This document shows positions 9,997-22,478 of a stretch of DNA of 64,000 bases, piece after piece. Below the pieces are notes generated by a model. That model was not told the DNA's origin, searched no databases, and worked only from the letters and a program-made list of their open reading frames with translations. Within the stretch, counting starts at the first letter, position 1. Every line of letters begins with the position of its first letter. The translations under genes and the position numbers were made by a program. This stretch comes from Burkholderia sp. Ax-1724 (GTDB taxonomy: Bacteria > Pseudomonadota > Gammaproteobacteria > Burkholderiales > Burkholderiaceae): positions 123,246-187,245 of the forward strand of contig NZ_VWWL01000017.1 in the NCBI RefSeq assembly GCF_011752995.1. Direction: 5' to 3'.

Positions 9997-11301
9997 ATGG
10001 ACGAGTTGACACTCGGTTTGATCGGCGCGGGTGCCGTGGTGGTCGGGGGCGTGGTCGTATACAACGCGTGGCAGGGCGCGAAGGTGCGCCGCAAGATGCC
10101 GCGGCCCATGCCGGCCGAGACCGCCGAGAGTCTCGCGCGGGACGAGCATGAGGAGCAGAGCCCGTTCATCGAGCCGGCGCGCCCGGTCACGCGGCGCGAA
10201 CCGACTGTGAATACGGAGGCGGCGGCCGATCCGGCTGCCGCGCGCGTCGAGCCGACGTTCGGCGTGAGCGCCGCGCCGCTCGATACGCCGGCCGATATCC
10301 AGGCCGAGACGACCTCGCCGAACGGTTATCCTGCCGCCGAGGGCGAGACCGAAGGCGAGCACGCCGCGGCCCAGGGGCAGGACGGCGAGCGAGCCGCCGA
10401 GGCGCCCGCGGCCCAGCCCGCGCCCGCCGCGCAGGAGCGCGTCGAGCCGGTCCTGCCGGCCGCCACGACGATTTCGTCGGCGCCGCCTGCGATCGTCGAT
10501 CGGCGCATCGACTGCATCGTGCCGATCCGTCTGAACGGCCCGGTGGCCGGCGACAAGGTAATCCCGCTCGCGCAGCGTCTGCGCCGCGCCGGCAGCAAGC
10601 CCGTGCATATCGAGGGCAAGCCCGAAGGTGGCGCCTGGGAGCTGCTGCAGAACGGCACGCGCTACGAGGAGCTGCGCGCGGCCGCGCAACTGGCGAACCG
10701 CAGCGGCGCGCTGAACGAACTCGAGTTTTCCGAATTCGTGACCGGCGTGCAGCAGTTCGCCGACGCGCTCGACGCGTCGCCCGAATTCCCCGACATGCTC
10801 GAAACCGTGGCGATGGCGCGCGAGCTCGACGGCTTTGCCGCGCAGTGCGACGCGCAACTGTCGATCAACGTGCTGTCCGACGGCGCGCCGTGGTCGGCCA
10901 ACTACGTGCAGGCGGTTGCCTCGCAAGACGGCCTGCTGCTCTCGCGCGACGGCACGCGCTTCGTCAAACTTGATTCGCGGCAAAGCCCGGTGTTCATGCT
11001 GCAATTCGGCGACACCAACTTCCTGCGCGACGACCTCACGTACAAGGGCGGCGAGATGATTACGCTCGTGCTCGACGTGCCGGTTGCCGACGAAGACATC
11101 CTGCCGTTCCGGCTCATGTGCGATTACGCGAAGTCGCTCGCCGAGCGCATCGGCGGGCGCGTGGTCGACGATGGCCGCCGGCCCTTGCCGGAGAGCGCGC
11201 TGCTCGCCATCGAAAAGCAGTTGATGACGCTCTACGCGAAGCTCGAACAGGCCGGCATTCCGGCGGGTTCACCGGCCACGCGGCGGCTGTTCAGCCAGTA
11301 A
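9997..11301 (+). CDS. zipA: Cell division protein ZipA
   Basis: Anchors FtsZ to the inner membrane at the division septum. The 434-residue product has one N-terminal membrane segment (residues 4-25, LTLGLIGAGAVVVGGVVVYN), a basic patch QGAKVRRKMPRPMP, a long Ala/Glu/Pro-rich unstructured linker (about 40-165), and a C-terminal FtsZ-binding domain starting near VDRRIDCIVPIRLN (168). It is longer than the E. coli protein because of the linker. The ATG at 9997 follows a GGAG-like site; an in-frame start 69 bases upstream is less likely because it would precede the membrane anchor. The smc-zipA-ligA order is a classic proteobacterial neighbourhood and supports the call despite low conservation of ZipA. 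Confidence 0.9.
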   Translation: MDELTLGLIGAGAVVVGGVVVYNAWQGAKVRRKMPRPMPAETAESLARDEHEEQSPFIEPARPVTRREPTVNTEAAADPAAARVEPTFGVSAAPLDTPADIQAETTSPNGYPAAEGETEGEHAAAQGQDGERAAEAPAAQPAPAAQERVEPVLPAATTISSAPPAIVDRRIDCIVPIRLNGPVAGDKVIPLAQRLRRAGSKPVHIEGKPEGGAWELLQNGTRYEELRAAAQLANRSGALNELEFSEFVTGVQQFADALDASPEFPDMLETVAMARELDGFAAQCDAQLSINVLSDGAPWSANYVQAVASQDGLLLSRDGTRFVKLDSRQSPVFMLQFGDTNFLRDDLTYKGGEMITLVLDVPVADEDILPFRLMCDYAKSLAERIGGRVVDDGRRPLPESALLAIEKQLMTLYAKLEQAGIPAGSPATRRLFSQ

Positions 11302-11329
11302 GCCGGCGCGCCATCCGCGTTGGGGCGAG

Positions 11330-11352
11330 ACGGCCGCACGATGTGCGGCCGT
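11330..11352. terminator. Inverted repeat after zipA, possible terminator
   Basis: Perfect 10-base arms acggccgcac (11330-11339) and gtgcggccgt (11343-11352) with a GAT loop, 29 bases after the zipA stop, followed by TGTCGTTT rather than a clean T-run. It is probably a transcription end for zipA; no other sites are evident in the rest of the 272-base gap to ligA apart from a possible -10 GATAAT at 11530-11535. Confidence 0.5.
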
Positions 11353-11573
11353 TGTCGTTTGCGGCTTGGGCCGCGTGCGGCGATGCGTTGCGCCGGTGTG
11401 TGCAGGTGCGGTGGCAGGTACGTGGCAGGTGCGCGGGTCTTGACGGCACCCACGAAGCGCCCGAAGCAGCCATTCGAAGTACCCCTTCGACGCACCCATT
11501 CGGCCGATGTAAAGGGGCACGCTTCCTGCGATAATCCAAGGTCTGAATTTCACGTTGAGAAGCGTCCGACAGC

Positions 11574-13652
11574 ATGGCCCGAACTCCCGTCCCCCCTTCT
11601 GCAACCAGCGCTCCGGCGGAGCGGGCCGCGTGGCTGCGCGCGGAACTCGAACGCGCGAATTACGCGTACTACGTGCTCGATCAGCCGGACCTGCCCGATG
11701 CCGAGTACGACAAGCTGTTCAAGGAACTGGAGGGCATCGAGGCCGAACATCCGGAGCTGATCGTGCCGGATTCGCCGACGCAGCGCGTCGGCGGCGAAGC
11801 GGCGAGCGGCTTCGAGCAGGTCGTGCACGATCAGCCGATGCTGTCGCTGAACAACGGTTTCACCGATGAAGACATCGTCGCGTTCGACAAGCGCGTCAGC
11901 GACGCGCTCGGCAAGAACGCGAGCGAGCCGCCGGTGCCGGCGGCGCATGTACCCGTCGAATACGCGGCCGAACTGAAGTTCGACGGTCTCGCGATCTCGC
12001 TGCGCTATGTCGACGGCGTGTTCGTGCAGGCCTCGACACGCGGCGACGGCACGACCGGCGAGAACGTCACCGGCAACGTCCGCACGATCCGCGCGATTCC
12101 GCTGAAGCTCAAGGGCAATCGCGTGCCGCGCGTGCTCGACGTGCGCGGCGAGGTGCTGATGTTCAAGCGCGATTTCGAGCGCCTGAACGAACGGCAGCGC
12201 GCGGCCGAACAGCGCGAATTCGCGAACCCGCGCAATGCGGCGGCGGGCAGCTTGCGCCAGCTCGATTCGAAGATCACCGCGCAGCGGCCGCTGTCGTTTT
12301 TCGCCTATGGCATCGGCGTGCTCGACGGCATCGAGATGCCGGCCACGCATAGCGAACTGCTCGACTGGTACAAGGAGATGGGCCTGCCGGTCAATAGCGA
12401 GCGCGCGGTCGTGCAGGGCGCCGAAGGACTGCTCGGCTTTTTCCACGCGGTCGGCGAGAAGCGCGACACGCTGCCGTACGACATCGACGGCGTGGTCTAC
12501 AAGGTCAACCGGCGCGACGAACAGGACGCGCTCGGCTTCGTGTCGCGCGCGCCGCGTTTCGCGCTTGCGCACAAATTTCCGGCTCAGGAAGCGCTGACGA
12601 AGCTCGTCGCGATCGACGTGCAGGTGGGCCGCACCGGCGCGATCACGCCGGTCGCGCGGCTCGAACCGGTGTTCGTCGGCGGCGCGACAGTTACGAACGC
12701 TACGCTGCACAACGAAGACGAAGTGCGCCGCAAGGACATCCGCATCGGCGATACGGTGATCGTGCGGCGTGCCGGCGACGTGATTCCCGAAGTGGTCAGC
12801 GCGCTGCTCGACCGGCGCCCGGCCGATGCGAGCGAGTTCGTGATGCCGACGCAGTGCCCGGTGTGCGGCTCCGCCATCGAGCGGCTGCCCGACGAGGCGA
12901 TTGCGCGCTGCACGGGCGGGCTTTTCTGTCCGGCGCAGCGCAAGCAGGCGCTCTGGCACTTTGCGCAGCGGCGCGCGCTCGATATCGACGGCCTAGGCGA
13001 GAAGATCATCGATCAGCTGGTCGAGCAGAATCTCGTGCGCACGCCGGCCGACCTGTTCAATCTCGGTTTCGCGACACTCGCGGAACTCGACCGCTTCGCC
13101 GACAAATCGGCGCAGAATCTGCTCGACTCGCTCGAAAAAGCCAAGCACACGACGCTCGCGCGTTTCATTTACGCGCTCGGCATCCGGCACGTCGGCGAAT
13201 CGACCGCGAAGGATCTCGCGAAGCATTTCGGCTCGCTGACCCCGATCATGGACGCACCGCTCGAAGAACTGCTCGAAGTCAACGACGTCGGGCCGGTGGT
13301 CGCGGAATCGCTGCGCCAGTTCTTCGCCGAGGAGCACAACCGCACGGTGATCGAGCAGTTGCGCGCGCCGGGCAAGGTCACGTGGCCCGAGGGGCCGCCC
13401 GCGCCGAAGGCGCCGCAGGGCGTGCTGGCCGGGCAGACCGTGGTGCTGACGGGCACGCTGCCGAATCTGTCGCGCGAGAATGCGAAGGACATGCTCGAAG
13501 CGGCCGGCGCCAAAGTAGCGGGGTCGGTATCGAAGAAAACCAGTTACGTGGTGGCGGGCGCCGACGCGGGCAGCAAACTTGCGAAGGCCGAGGAACTCGG
13601 CATCCCCGTACTCGACGAAGATGGTATGCGCAAGCTCCTGGAGGGGCACTGA
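11574..13652 (+). CDS. ligA: NAD-dependent DNA ligase LigA
   Basis: Seals nicks in duplex DNA using NAD+, for replication and repair. The 692-residue product has the Ia domain (about 10-75, RANYAYYVLDQPDLPDAEYD), the adenylation domain with catalytic lysine K135 in the KFDG motif, an OB fold near 330-420 (VQVGRTGAITPVARLEPV), a zinc finger with C428, C431, C446 and C452, a helix-hairpin-helix region, and a C-terminal BRCT domain (about 610-690, GQTVVLTGTLPNLSRENAKD). It starts at ATG 11574 with a short proline-rich lead. Its stop codon TGA overlaps the ATG of def by one base, so the two are translationally coupled. Confidence 0.97.
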   Translation: MARTPVPPSATSAPAERAAWLRAELERANYAYYVLDQPDLPDAEYDKLFKELEGIEAEHPELIVPDSPTQRVGGEAASGFEQVVHDQPMLSLNNGFTDEDIVAFDKRVSDALGKNASEPPVPAAHVPVEYAAELKFDGLAISLRYVDGVFVQASTRGDGTTGENVTGNVRTIRAIPLKLKGNRVPRVLDVRGEVLMFKRDFERLNERQRAAEQREFANPRNAAAGSLRQLDSKITAQRPLSFFAYGIGVLDGIEMPATHSELLDWYKEMGLPVNSERAVVQGAEGLLGFFHAVGEKRDTLPYDIDGVVYKVNRRDEQDALGFVSRAPRFALAHKFPAQEALTKLVAIDVQVGRTGAITPVARLEPVFVGGATVTNATLHNEDEVRRKDIRIGDTVIVRRAGDVIPEVVSALLDRRPADASEFVMPTQCPVCGSAIERLPDEAIARCTGGLFCPAQRKQALWHFAQRRALDIDGLGEKIIDQLVEQNLVRTPADLFNLGFATLAELDRFADKSAQNLLDSLEKAKHTTLARFIYALGIRHVGESTAKDLAKHFGSLTPIMDAPLEELLEVNDVGPVVAESLRQFFAEEHNRTVIEQLRAPGKVTWPEGPPAPKAPQGVLAGQTVVLTGTLPNLSRENAKDMLEAAGAKVAGSVSKKTSYVVAGADAGSKLAKAEELGIPVLDEDGMRKLLEGH

Positions 13653-14185
13653 TGATTCGCGAAATTCTCAAGATGGGCGATCCGCGTCTGTTGCAGATCG
13701 CCGAGCCGGTCGATCATTTCGACACGCCCGAGTTGCATGAGCTCGTGAAGGACATGTTTGAGACCATGCACGATGCCAATGGCGCGGGGCTTGCCGCGCC
13801 GCAGATCGGCGTCAACCTGCAGGTCGTGATTTTCGGCTTCGGCAAGAACGAACGCTATCCGGACGCGTCGCCGGTGCCGGAGACGGTGCTGATCAACCCG
13901 ACCATCACGCCGGTTTCGCTCGACATGGAGGAGGGCTGGGAAGGCTGCCTGTCGGTGCCGGGGCTGCGCGGCGCGGTGAGCCGTTTGACGATGATCCGCT
14001 ATCACGGCTTCGATCAGTTCGGCAATCTGATCGAGCGCGTCGCCGAGGGTTTTCACGCGCGCGTCGTGCAGCACGAATGCGATCACCTGATCGGCAAGCT
14101 GTATCCGATGCGGATCACCGATTTCTCGAAGTTCGGTTTTACCGAGATCCTGTTCCCGGACCTCGATCCGAATAGCGACGATTGA
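13652..14185 (+). CDS. def: Peptide deformylase
   Basis: Metalloenzyme that removes the formyl group from the initiator methionine of nascent proteins. The 177-residue product has all three motifs: GAGLAAPQ at 44-51, EGCLSVPG with metal ligand C99, and QHECDHLIG with H141, E142 (catalytic) and H145. The ATG at 13652 overlaps the ligA stop codon. Burkholderia-type genomes often have a second def beside fmt; this copy, linked to ligA, could be the accessory one, but that cannot be judged from the window. It converges with rluB across a bidirectional terminator. Confidence 0.96.
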   Translation: MIREILKMGDPRLLQIAEPVDHFDTPELHELVKDMFETMHDANGAGLAAPQIGVNLQVVIFGFGKNERYPDASPVPETVLINPTITPVSLDMEEGWEGCLSVPGLRGAVSRLTMIRYHGFDQFGNLIERVAEGFHARVVQHECDHLIGKLYPMRITDFSKFGFTEILFPDLDPNSDD

Positions 14186-14240
14186 GGCTGTATAGCGCGG
14201 CGCGGGCGGCGGTTGCGGATTGCGAATAAAGCGTCGCCGG

Positions 14241-14280
14241 AAACGAAAAACCCCACGCGAAAGGCGTGGGGTTTTCGTTT
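14241..14280. terminator. Bidirectional terminator between def and rluB
   Basis: The sequence reads A-run, ccccacgc, loop gaaag, gcgtgggg, T-run (AAACGAAAAA on the left, TTTTCGTTT on the right). It is a near-perfect stem with U-tracts on both strands, placed between convergent def (plus) and rluB (minus), and so should end both transcripts. Confidence 0.85.
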
Positions 14281-14298
14281 GCGCGGGCACCCGCGGCG

Positions 14299-16704
14299 TC
14301 AGAACGACTCGTCTTCCGACAGATAGCGCCATTGGCCCGGCGGCAGCGCGCCGAGCACCACGCGGCCCATGCGCACACGCTTGAGGCCGATCACTTCGAG
14401 GCCGACCAGCTCGCACATGCGGCGAATCTGGCGCTTGCGGCCTTCGCGCAGCACGAAACGCAACTGCTCGCCGTTCTGCCAGTTCACCTGCGCGGGCTTC
14501 AGCTGCACGTCGTCGAGCGACAGGCCGTGGCATAGCAGCGCAAGCTTGTCCGCCGGGAAATGGCTCTCCACGTCGACCGTGTGCTCGCCATAGGCGACGC
14601 GCACGAGGTACTCCTTGTCGACATCCGAATGGCCGCCGATCAGCTGTTTCGCGATGCGGCCGTCCTGTGTCAGCACGAGCAGGCCTGTCGAGTCGATGTC
14701 GAGCCGTCCGGCCGGCGCGAGCTGGCGCAGATGCGAAACCGCGAAGCGGATGTCCGAGCGGTCGCCTTCCCAACGGTTCTCGGGCGTGACGAGCGTGATG
14801 GCCGGCTGATAACCGTCTTCGGCCTGACCCGACACGAGACCGACCGGCTTGTGGATCAGCACCGTCACCTGGCTCGATTGCGCGGCTTCGGCAGCCGGAT
14901 CGATGTCGATGCGCTGATCCGGGAACACCTTGGTGCCGAGCGTATCGACGCGCTCGCCGTCGACCATGACCCAGCCTTTCTCGATCCATTCGTCGGCTTC
15001 GCGGCGCGAACACAGGCCGAGCTTGGACATCAGCTTCGACAGGCGCAGCATGCCCGGCGCGTCTTCCTGGTCGCGACGCGGGCGGCGCGGGGCGTCGCCC
15101 TCGGCGGTCGTGTCGAGGTCGTGGTCGTGATGTTCGCTGCGCGTGGCCGAGGCTCGCGCGGCTTTTTCGGGCCTGGCGGCGCGTGCGGGGCGGGCGTCGC
15201 TGAAGCGGCGTGTCGCCGACGGCACGGCTTTGTCGAAACCGCGCTCGGCGTTGCGGGCAGGGCGTTCGCCATACTCGCGCTTCGTCGGTGCCCGCTCATC
15301 GCGCTCATCGCGCGGCGTGCGCGCCGGACGTTCGGCATAGCCTTCTTTTACGGGCTTGGCGAAGCGGCGCTCGCCGCGCTCGAACGTGCCGCGCTCGCCT
15401 TCGAAGCGGCGCGGGCCTTCGCCGTCGCGGCGGGCCGGCGAACCGGCACGGTCGCTGCCGAAACGGGGGCGGTCGGACGCATCGCGTTCGCGTCGCATCG
15501 GACGATCGTCGCGGGCTCTGCCTTCCGGCGCGCGGCCGGCGTTGTCCGCGCGTGAACCGCCGAATGGGCGGCGTTCGCCGTCATCGCGGCGCGGCGGGCG
15601 GTCGCCGAAACTGCGCGGGGCGCGACCCGTGCTGCCTTCGAACCGACGCGGTGCGCGTTCGGCACGATCACCGGCGTCGCGGCGGGGACCGCGCTCGCTA
15701 CGATCGCTCGCACCTTCGAAGCGGCGAGGAGCCCGTTCGGAGCGCTCACCGCTGCTTTCAAATCGACGCGGCGCACGTTCGGCACGATCGCTGGCGTCGC
15801 GGCGGGGGCCACGCTCACCGCGATCGCTCGCACCGTCGAATCGGCGTGGAGCCCGTTCGGTGCGCTCACCGCTGCCTTCGAAGCGACGCGGTGCACGTTC
15901 GGCACGATCGCCGGCGTCGCGGCGGGGACCACGCTCGCCACGATCGCTCGCGCCTTCGAATCGGCGCGGAGCCCGTTCAGTGCGTTCACCACTGCCTTCA
16001 AATCGACGTGGTGCACGTTCGGCACGATCGCCGGCGTCGCGGCGGGGACCACGCTCACCGCGATCGCTCGCGCCTTCGAATCGGCGCGGAGCCCGTTCAG
16101 TGCGTTCACCACTGCCTTCAAATCGACGTGGTGCACGTTCAGCACGATCGCCGACGTCGCGGCGGGGACCACGCTCACCGCGATCGCTCGCGCCTTCGAA
16201 TCGGCGTGGAGCCCGTTCGGTGCGCTCACCGCTGCCTTCGAAGCGACGCGGTGCACGTTCGGCACGATCGCCGGCGTCGCGGCGGGGACCACGCTCGCCA
16301 CGATCGCTCGCGCCTTCGAATCGGCGCGGAGCCCGTTCAGTGCGTTCGCCACTGCCTTCAAATCGACGCGGTGCGCGTTCAGCACGCTCGCCCGCACCCT
16401 CAAACCGGCGCGGCGCCCGTTCACCCTCGCTACGACGCGGCCCACCGGCCCCTCCCGCATTGCGCTCGCGCGCAAAAGATCCTTCGGCCCGCGGCGCACG
16501 CGCGCCGCCCGCTGCGGGCTTGCCGCCAACCGGCCGCTTGCCGCCCGTCGCCGCGGCGCCTTCGCGCGCCGCGCCGAAACCGGCCGCTGCGGGTTTTGGT
16601 CCCGCCGGGCGCGTCGGTTTGCGGGCCGACGGGCTGCCGGAACGCACAGGGGCGCGTTCGGACGAAGCCGGCCGCGGATGCTTGGCTGTTAACTTGGTTC
16701 GCAT
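14299..16704 (-). CDS. rluB: 23S rRNA pseudouridine synthase (RluB-type) with long Arg-rich N-terminal repeat extension
   Basis: The C-terminal ~260 residues form a complete RsuA/RluB-family pseudouridine synthase: an S4 RNA-binding domain (about 550-600, LRLSKLMSKLGLCSRREADE), catalytic aspartate D669 in GRLDIDSTGLL, and REGRKRQIRRMCELVGL. By family it modifies helix 89 of 23S rRNA (U2605 in E. coli). The first ~530 residues are highly basic and low-complexity, with six 40-residue repeats at 111-350 followed by more RPAR/ERPARN-type motifs. Total length is 801 residues against about 290 for E. coli RluB. Basic tails are common in Burkholderia RluB, but this one is large. The ATG is at 16704, six bases after the glnD stop, so it is the third gene of a map-glnD-rluB run. 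Confidence 0.88.
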   Translation of the reverse strand: MRTKLTAKHPRPASSERAPVRSGSPSARKPTRPAGPKPAAAGFGAAREGAAATGGKRPVGGKPAAGGARAPRAEGSFARERNAGGAGGPRRSEGERAPRRFEGAGERAERAPRRFEGSGERTERAPRRFEGASDRGERGPRRDAGDRAERAPRRFEGSGERTERAPRRFEGASDRGERGPRRDVGDRAERAPRRFEGSGERTERAPRRFEGASDRGERGPRRDAGDRAERAPRRFEGSGERTERAPRRFEGASDRGERGPRRDAGDRAERAPRRFEGSGERTERAPRRFDGASDRGERGPRRDASDRAERAPRRFESSGERSERAPRRFEGASDRSERGPRRDAGDRAERAPRRFEGSTGRAPRSFGDRPPRRDDGERRPFGGSRADNAGRAPEGRARDDRPMRRERDASDRPRFGSDRAGSPARRDGEGPRRFEGERGTFERGERRFAKPVKEGYAERPARTPRDERDERAPTKREYGERPARNAERGFDKAVPSATRRFSDARPARAARPEKAARASATRSEHHDHDLDTTAEGDAPRRPRRDQEDAPGMLRLSKLMSKLGLCSRREADEWIEKGWVMVDGERVDTLGTKVFPDQRIDIDPAAEAAQSSQVTVLIHKPVGLVSGQAEDGYQPAITLVTPENRWEGDRSDIRFAVSHLRQLAPAGRLDIDSTGLLVLTQDGRIAKQLIGGHSDVDKEYLVRVAYGEHTVDVESHFPADKLALLCHGLSLDDVQLKPAQVNWQNGEQLRFVLREGRKRQIRRMCELVGLEVIGLKRVRMGRVVLGALPPGQWRYLSEDESF
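15655..16374. repeat. Six tandem 120-bp coding repeats inside rluB
   Basis: Six copies of a 120-base unit encode residues 111-350 of the RluB-type protein. Each 40-residue unit reads approximately APRRFEGSGERTERAPRRFE followed by GASDRGERGPRRDAGDRAER. Copies differ by only a few substitutions (DAGD/DVGD/DASD, FEGA/FDGA, GSGE/SSGE). Because 120 is a multiple of three, several other frames stay open across the array, giving large spurious reading frames on both strands. Confidence 0.93.
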
Positions 16705-16710
16705 GAAATC

Positions 16711-19290
<2,580 letters not shown>

Positions 19291-19318
19291 TGGCGGGCGG
19301 CGGTGAGGGCGGGCCCGC

Positions 19319-20128
19319 TCAGGCGGTCGCGGCGACGACGGGCGGCCGCGCGGGCGTGCCGGCCGACACGGTCAGCACGTCGTAGCCGGTTTCCGTGACG
19401 AGCACCGTGTGTTCCCACTGCGCCGACAGGCTGCGGTCGCGAGTCTTGACGGTCCAATGATCCGGCATCGTGCGGATGTCGCGGCGGCCCGCGTTGATCA
19501 TCGGCTCGATCGTGAAGATCATGCCGGCCTGCAGTTCGATGCCGGTGCCGGGGCGGCCGTAGTGCAGGATCTGCGGGTCTTCGTGGAACACGGTGCCGAT
19601 GCCGTGGCCGCAATATTCGCGCACCACGCTGTAGCCGAGGCCTTCGGCGTGCTTCTGGATCGCATAGCCGATGTCGCCGAGATGCGCGCCGGGGCGCACC
19701 TGGTCGATGCCGAGCCACATGCATTCGAAGGTGGCCTGCACGAGGCGCTTCGCCATGATCGAGCCTTCGCCGACGATGAACATGCGGCTCGTGTCGCCGA
19801 AATAGCCTTCCTTGATGACGGTGATGTCGATGTTGAGCGCGTCGCCGTTCTTGAGCGCCTTGTCGCCCGGAATGCCGTGGCAGATCACGTCGTTGACGGA
19901 AATGCAGGTGGCTTTCGGATAGGGCGGGTAGCCGGGCGGCTGGTAATTGAGCGGCGCGGGAACGGTGCCCTGTTCCTTCAGCATGTATTCGTGACAGAGG
20001 CGGTCGAGTTCGCCCGTCGTGACGCCGGCCTTGACGAACGGCGTGATGTAGTCGAGCACTTCGCTGGCGAGCCGGCAAGCGACGCGCATCTGTGCGATAT
20101 CGTGGTCGTTTTTGAGGGTAATAGCCAT
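19319..20128 (-). CDS. map: Type I methionine aminopeptidase
   Basis: Removes the initiator methionine from new proteins after deformylation. The 269-residue product contains the five metal ligands expected for the family: D101 and D112 (NIDITVIKEGYFGDTSRMF), H175 (GHGIGTVFHEDP), E208 (IFTIEPM) and E239 (QWEHTVLV), with the substrate-site histidine H84 in VICHGIPG. Type I architecture is shown by the absence of an insert domain. The ATG is at 20128. It is transcribed away from rpsB, sharing a 439-base intergenic region, and leads the map-glnD-rluB run. Confidence 0.97.
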   Translation of the reverse strand: MAITLKNDHDIAQMRVACRLASEVLDYITPFVKAGVTTGELDRLCHEYMLKEQGTVPAPLNYQPPGYPPYPKATCISVNDVICHGIPGDKALKNGDALNIDITVIKEGYFGDTSRMFIVGEGSIMAKRLVQATFECMWLGIDQVRPGAHLGDIGYAIQKHAEGLGYSVVREYCGHGIGTVFHEDPQILHYGRPGTGIELQAGMIFTIEPMINAGRRDIRTMPDHWTVKTRDRSLSAQWEHTVLVTETGYDVLTVSAGTPARPPVVAATA

Positions 20129-20277
20129 GAGTCGGGCCTGAAATGCGATTTATTGCGGGATTATCGCACCATATTCCGGCTGCCGCAGGCTTTTGCAAGC
20201 GGGCGGGGCGTTTTGCGGGCGCCCCGTGCGATCTTCCGCCGATGGGCGGCGAGGCCGGCGGCGGCCATCGGCGCGGG

Positions 20278-20307
20278 TTGAGTCGGTCGATAGTCGCGTG
20301 CTATAAT
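20278..20307 (+). promoter_or_regulatory. Sigma-70-type promoter for rpsB-tsf
   Basis: TTGAGT at 20278-20283 and a perfect TATAAT at 20302-20307, spaced by 18 bases, about 260 bases upstream of the rpsB start. It is the best promoter match in the map/rpsB intergenic region. Start of transcription near 20314 is inferred. Confidence 0.7.
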
Positions 20308-20313
20308 CTTCGG

Positions 20314-20567
20314 CTAAGTCGATCCACGCCCAGTTTTTATTGCATTGACGCGAGTCATGTGAATGATGCAAATAAGGGTGGGGCGGGAAAGGCTTCTCGC
20401 GGCGCTGGTTGCTTGTGCCGCGGGTGAGAAAGTAGTTAGTGCAAAAGCAGTGCAGGCAACTCATTCGCAAGCCGGCGCATCCAGGGTGTCGCCGCGTTCC
20501 AGCCGGAAGAAGGCGGGCGCGGCCGATGCGGCAGCCGGCTTAAGACCCAACCCTCGTGGAGAATTTC
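20314..20567 (+). promoter_or_regulatory. Long 5' leader of rpsB
   Basis: About 254 bases of untranslated RNA lie between the likely promoter and the rpsB ATG. In E. coli the rpsB-tsf leader is the target of repression by excess S2, so an autoregulatory leader is plausible here; the structure was not folded. The region includes the site CTCGTGGAGA just before the start codon. No gene is supported in 20129-20567. Confidence 0.45.
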
Positions 20568-21320
20568 ATGGCAGTTACGATGCGTCAAATGCTGGAAGCC
20601 GGTGTCCATTTCGGCCACCAAACGCGCTTCTGGAACCCGAAGATGGCCCCTTTCATTTTCGGTCATCGCAACAAGATTCACATCATCAACCTCGAAAAGA
20701 CGCTGCCGATGTACAACGACGCGCTGAAGTACGCGCGTCAGCTGGCATCGAACCGCGGCACGATCCTGTTCGTCGGCACGAAGCGTCAATCGCGCGACAC
20801 GATCGCCCAGGAAGCGCAGCGCGCCGGTATGCCGTTCGTCAACGCGCGCTGGCTCGGCGGCATGCTGACCAACTTCAAGACGCTGAAGGTTTCGATCAAG
20901 CGCCTGAAGGACATGGAAGCGGCGCTGGAAGCCGGTGAAACCGAGCGCATGAGCAAGAAGGAAGCGCTGCTATTCGAACGCGAAATGGCCAAGCTGCAAA
21001 AGTCGATCGGCGGCGTGAAGGACATGGGCGGCATTCCGGACGCGATCTTCGTCGTCGACGTCGGCTACCACAAGATTGCCGTGACCGAAGCGAACAAGCT
21101 CGGCATTCCGGTTATCGCCGTGGTCGATACGAACCACTCGCCGGAAGGCGTGGACTACGTGATCCCGGGTAACGACGACGCCAGCAAGGCCGTCGCACTG
21201 TACGCGGCTGGCGTGGCCGACGCGATCCTCGAAGGCCGTGCGAACGCGGTCAACGAAGTGGTCCAGGCTGCCCGCGGCGGTGACGGCGACGAGTTCGTCG
21301 AGGTCAACGGAGAAGCGTAA
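20568..21320 (+). CDS. rpsB: 30S ribosomal protein S2
   Basis: Structural protein of the small ribosomal subunit, essential for binding of S1 and for initiation. The 250-residue product starts MAVTMRQMLEAGVHFGHQTR and has the family motifs FIFGHRNKIHIINLEKT, GTILFVGTKRQ and IPVIAVVDTNHSPEGVDYVI. I chose the ATG at 20568 rather than one 12 bases upstream because it gives the conserved N-terminus and is preceded by GTGGAGA. It is followed by a strong terminator and then tsf, with which it is normally partly co-transcribed. Confidence 0.98.
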   Translation: MAVTMRQMLEAGVHFGHQTRFWNPKMAPFIFGHRNKIHIINLEKTLPMYNDALKYARQLASNRGTILFVGTKRQSRDTIAQEAQRAGMPFVNARWLGGMLTNFKTLKVSIKRLKDMEAALEAGETERMSKKEALLFEREMAKLQKSIGGVKDMGGIPDAIFVVDVGYHKIAVTEANKLGIPVIAVVDTNHSPEGVDYVIPGNDDASKAVALYAAGVADAILEGRANAVNEVVQAARGGDGDEFVEVNGEA

Positions 21321-21338
21321 AGCTGCCCCGTGTCCGGC

Positions 21339-21372
21339 AAAAAAGGGGGCTTCTTACAGGCCCCCTTTTTTT
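21339..21372 (+). terminator. Rho-independent terminator after rpsB
   Basis: An A-run plus gggggc / gcccccc-like stem (aaaaaaggggg, loop cttcttacaggc, ccccctttttt) ends in a run of T residues 20-50 bases after the rpsB stop. It probably acts as an attenuator that lowers tsf expression relative to rpsB. Confidence 0.8.
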
Positions 21373-21537
21373 AAGCCGCGACGCCTGTAACAAGCGTTGT
21401 AACAGGCATCTGGCAGAGTGCTTCAGGCGGCGCCTCGCGCGTCGCTCGCAAAAATTCGCGAAAACGCTGAAACGAATTCCTGCCGCCGGCATCGAAATGC
21501 GGGCGGCGTGTGACAGACAGAACCCAAGGAGCAAATG

Positions 21538-22419
<882 letters not shown>

Positions 22420-22455
22420 GCCTTACCTAAGCTTCATAGCCGTACCGTTGGACCC

Positions 22456-22478
22456 GCGGCGAAGCAGGACTTCGCCGC
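22456..22478 (+). other. Perfect hairpin between tsf and pyrH
   Basis: Arms gcggcgaag (22456-22464) and cttcgccgc (22470-22478) with a CAGGA loop, 36 bases after the tsf stop. There is no T-run, so it is not a standard intrinsic terminator; an RNA stability or processing element is possible. Confidence 0.4.

Noticed and set aside
6440..10012. A 1190-codon minus-strand frame opposite smc
   Set aside because: It mirrors the GC-rich third positions of smc; composition is non-protein-like and smc is unmistakable.
15655..16374. Tandem repeats considered as a CRISPR array
   Set aside because: The units are contiguous, in-frame coding repeats with no unique spacers.
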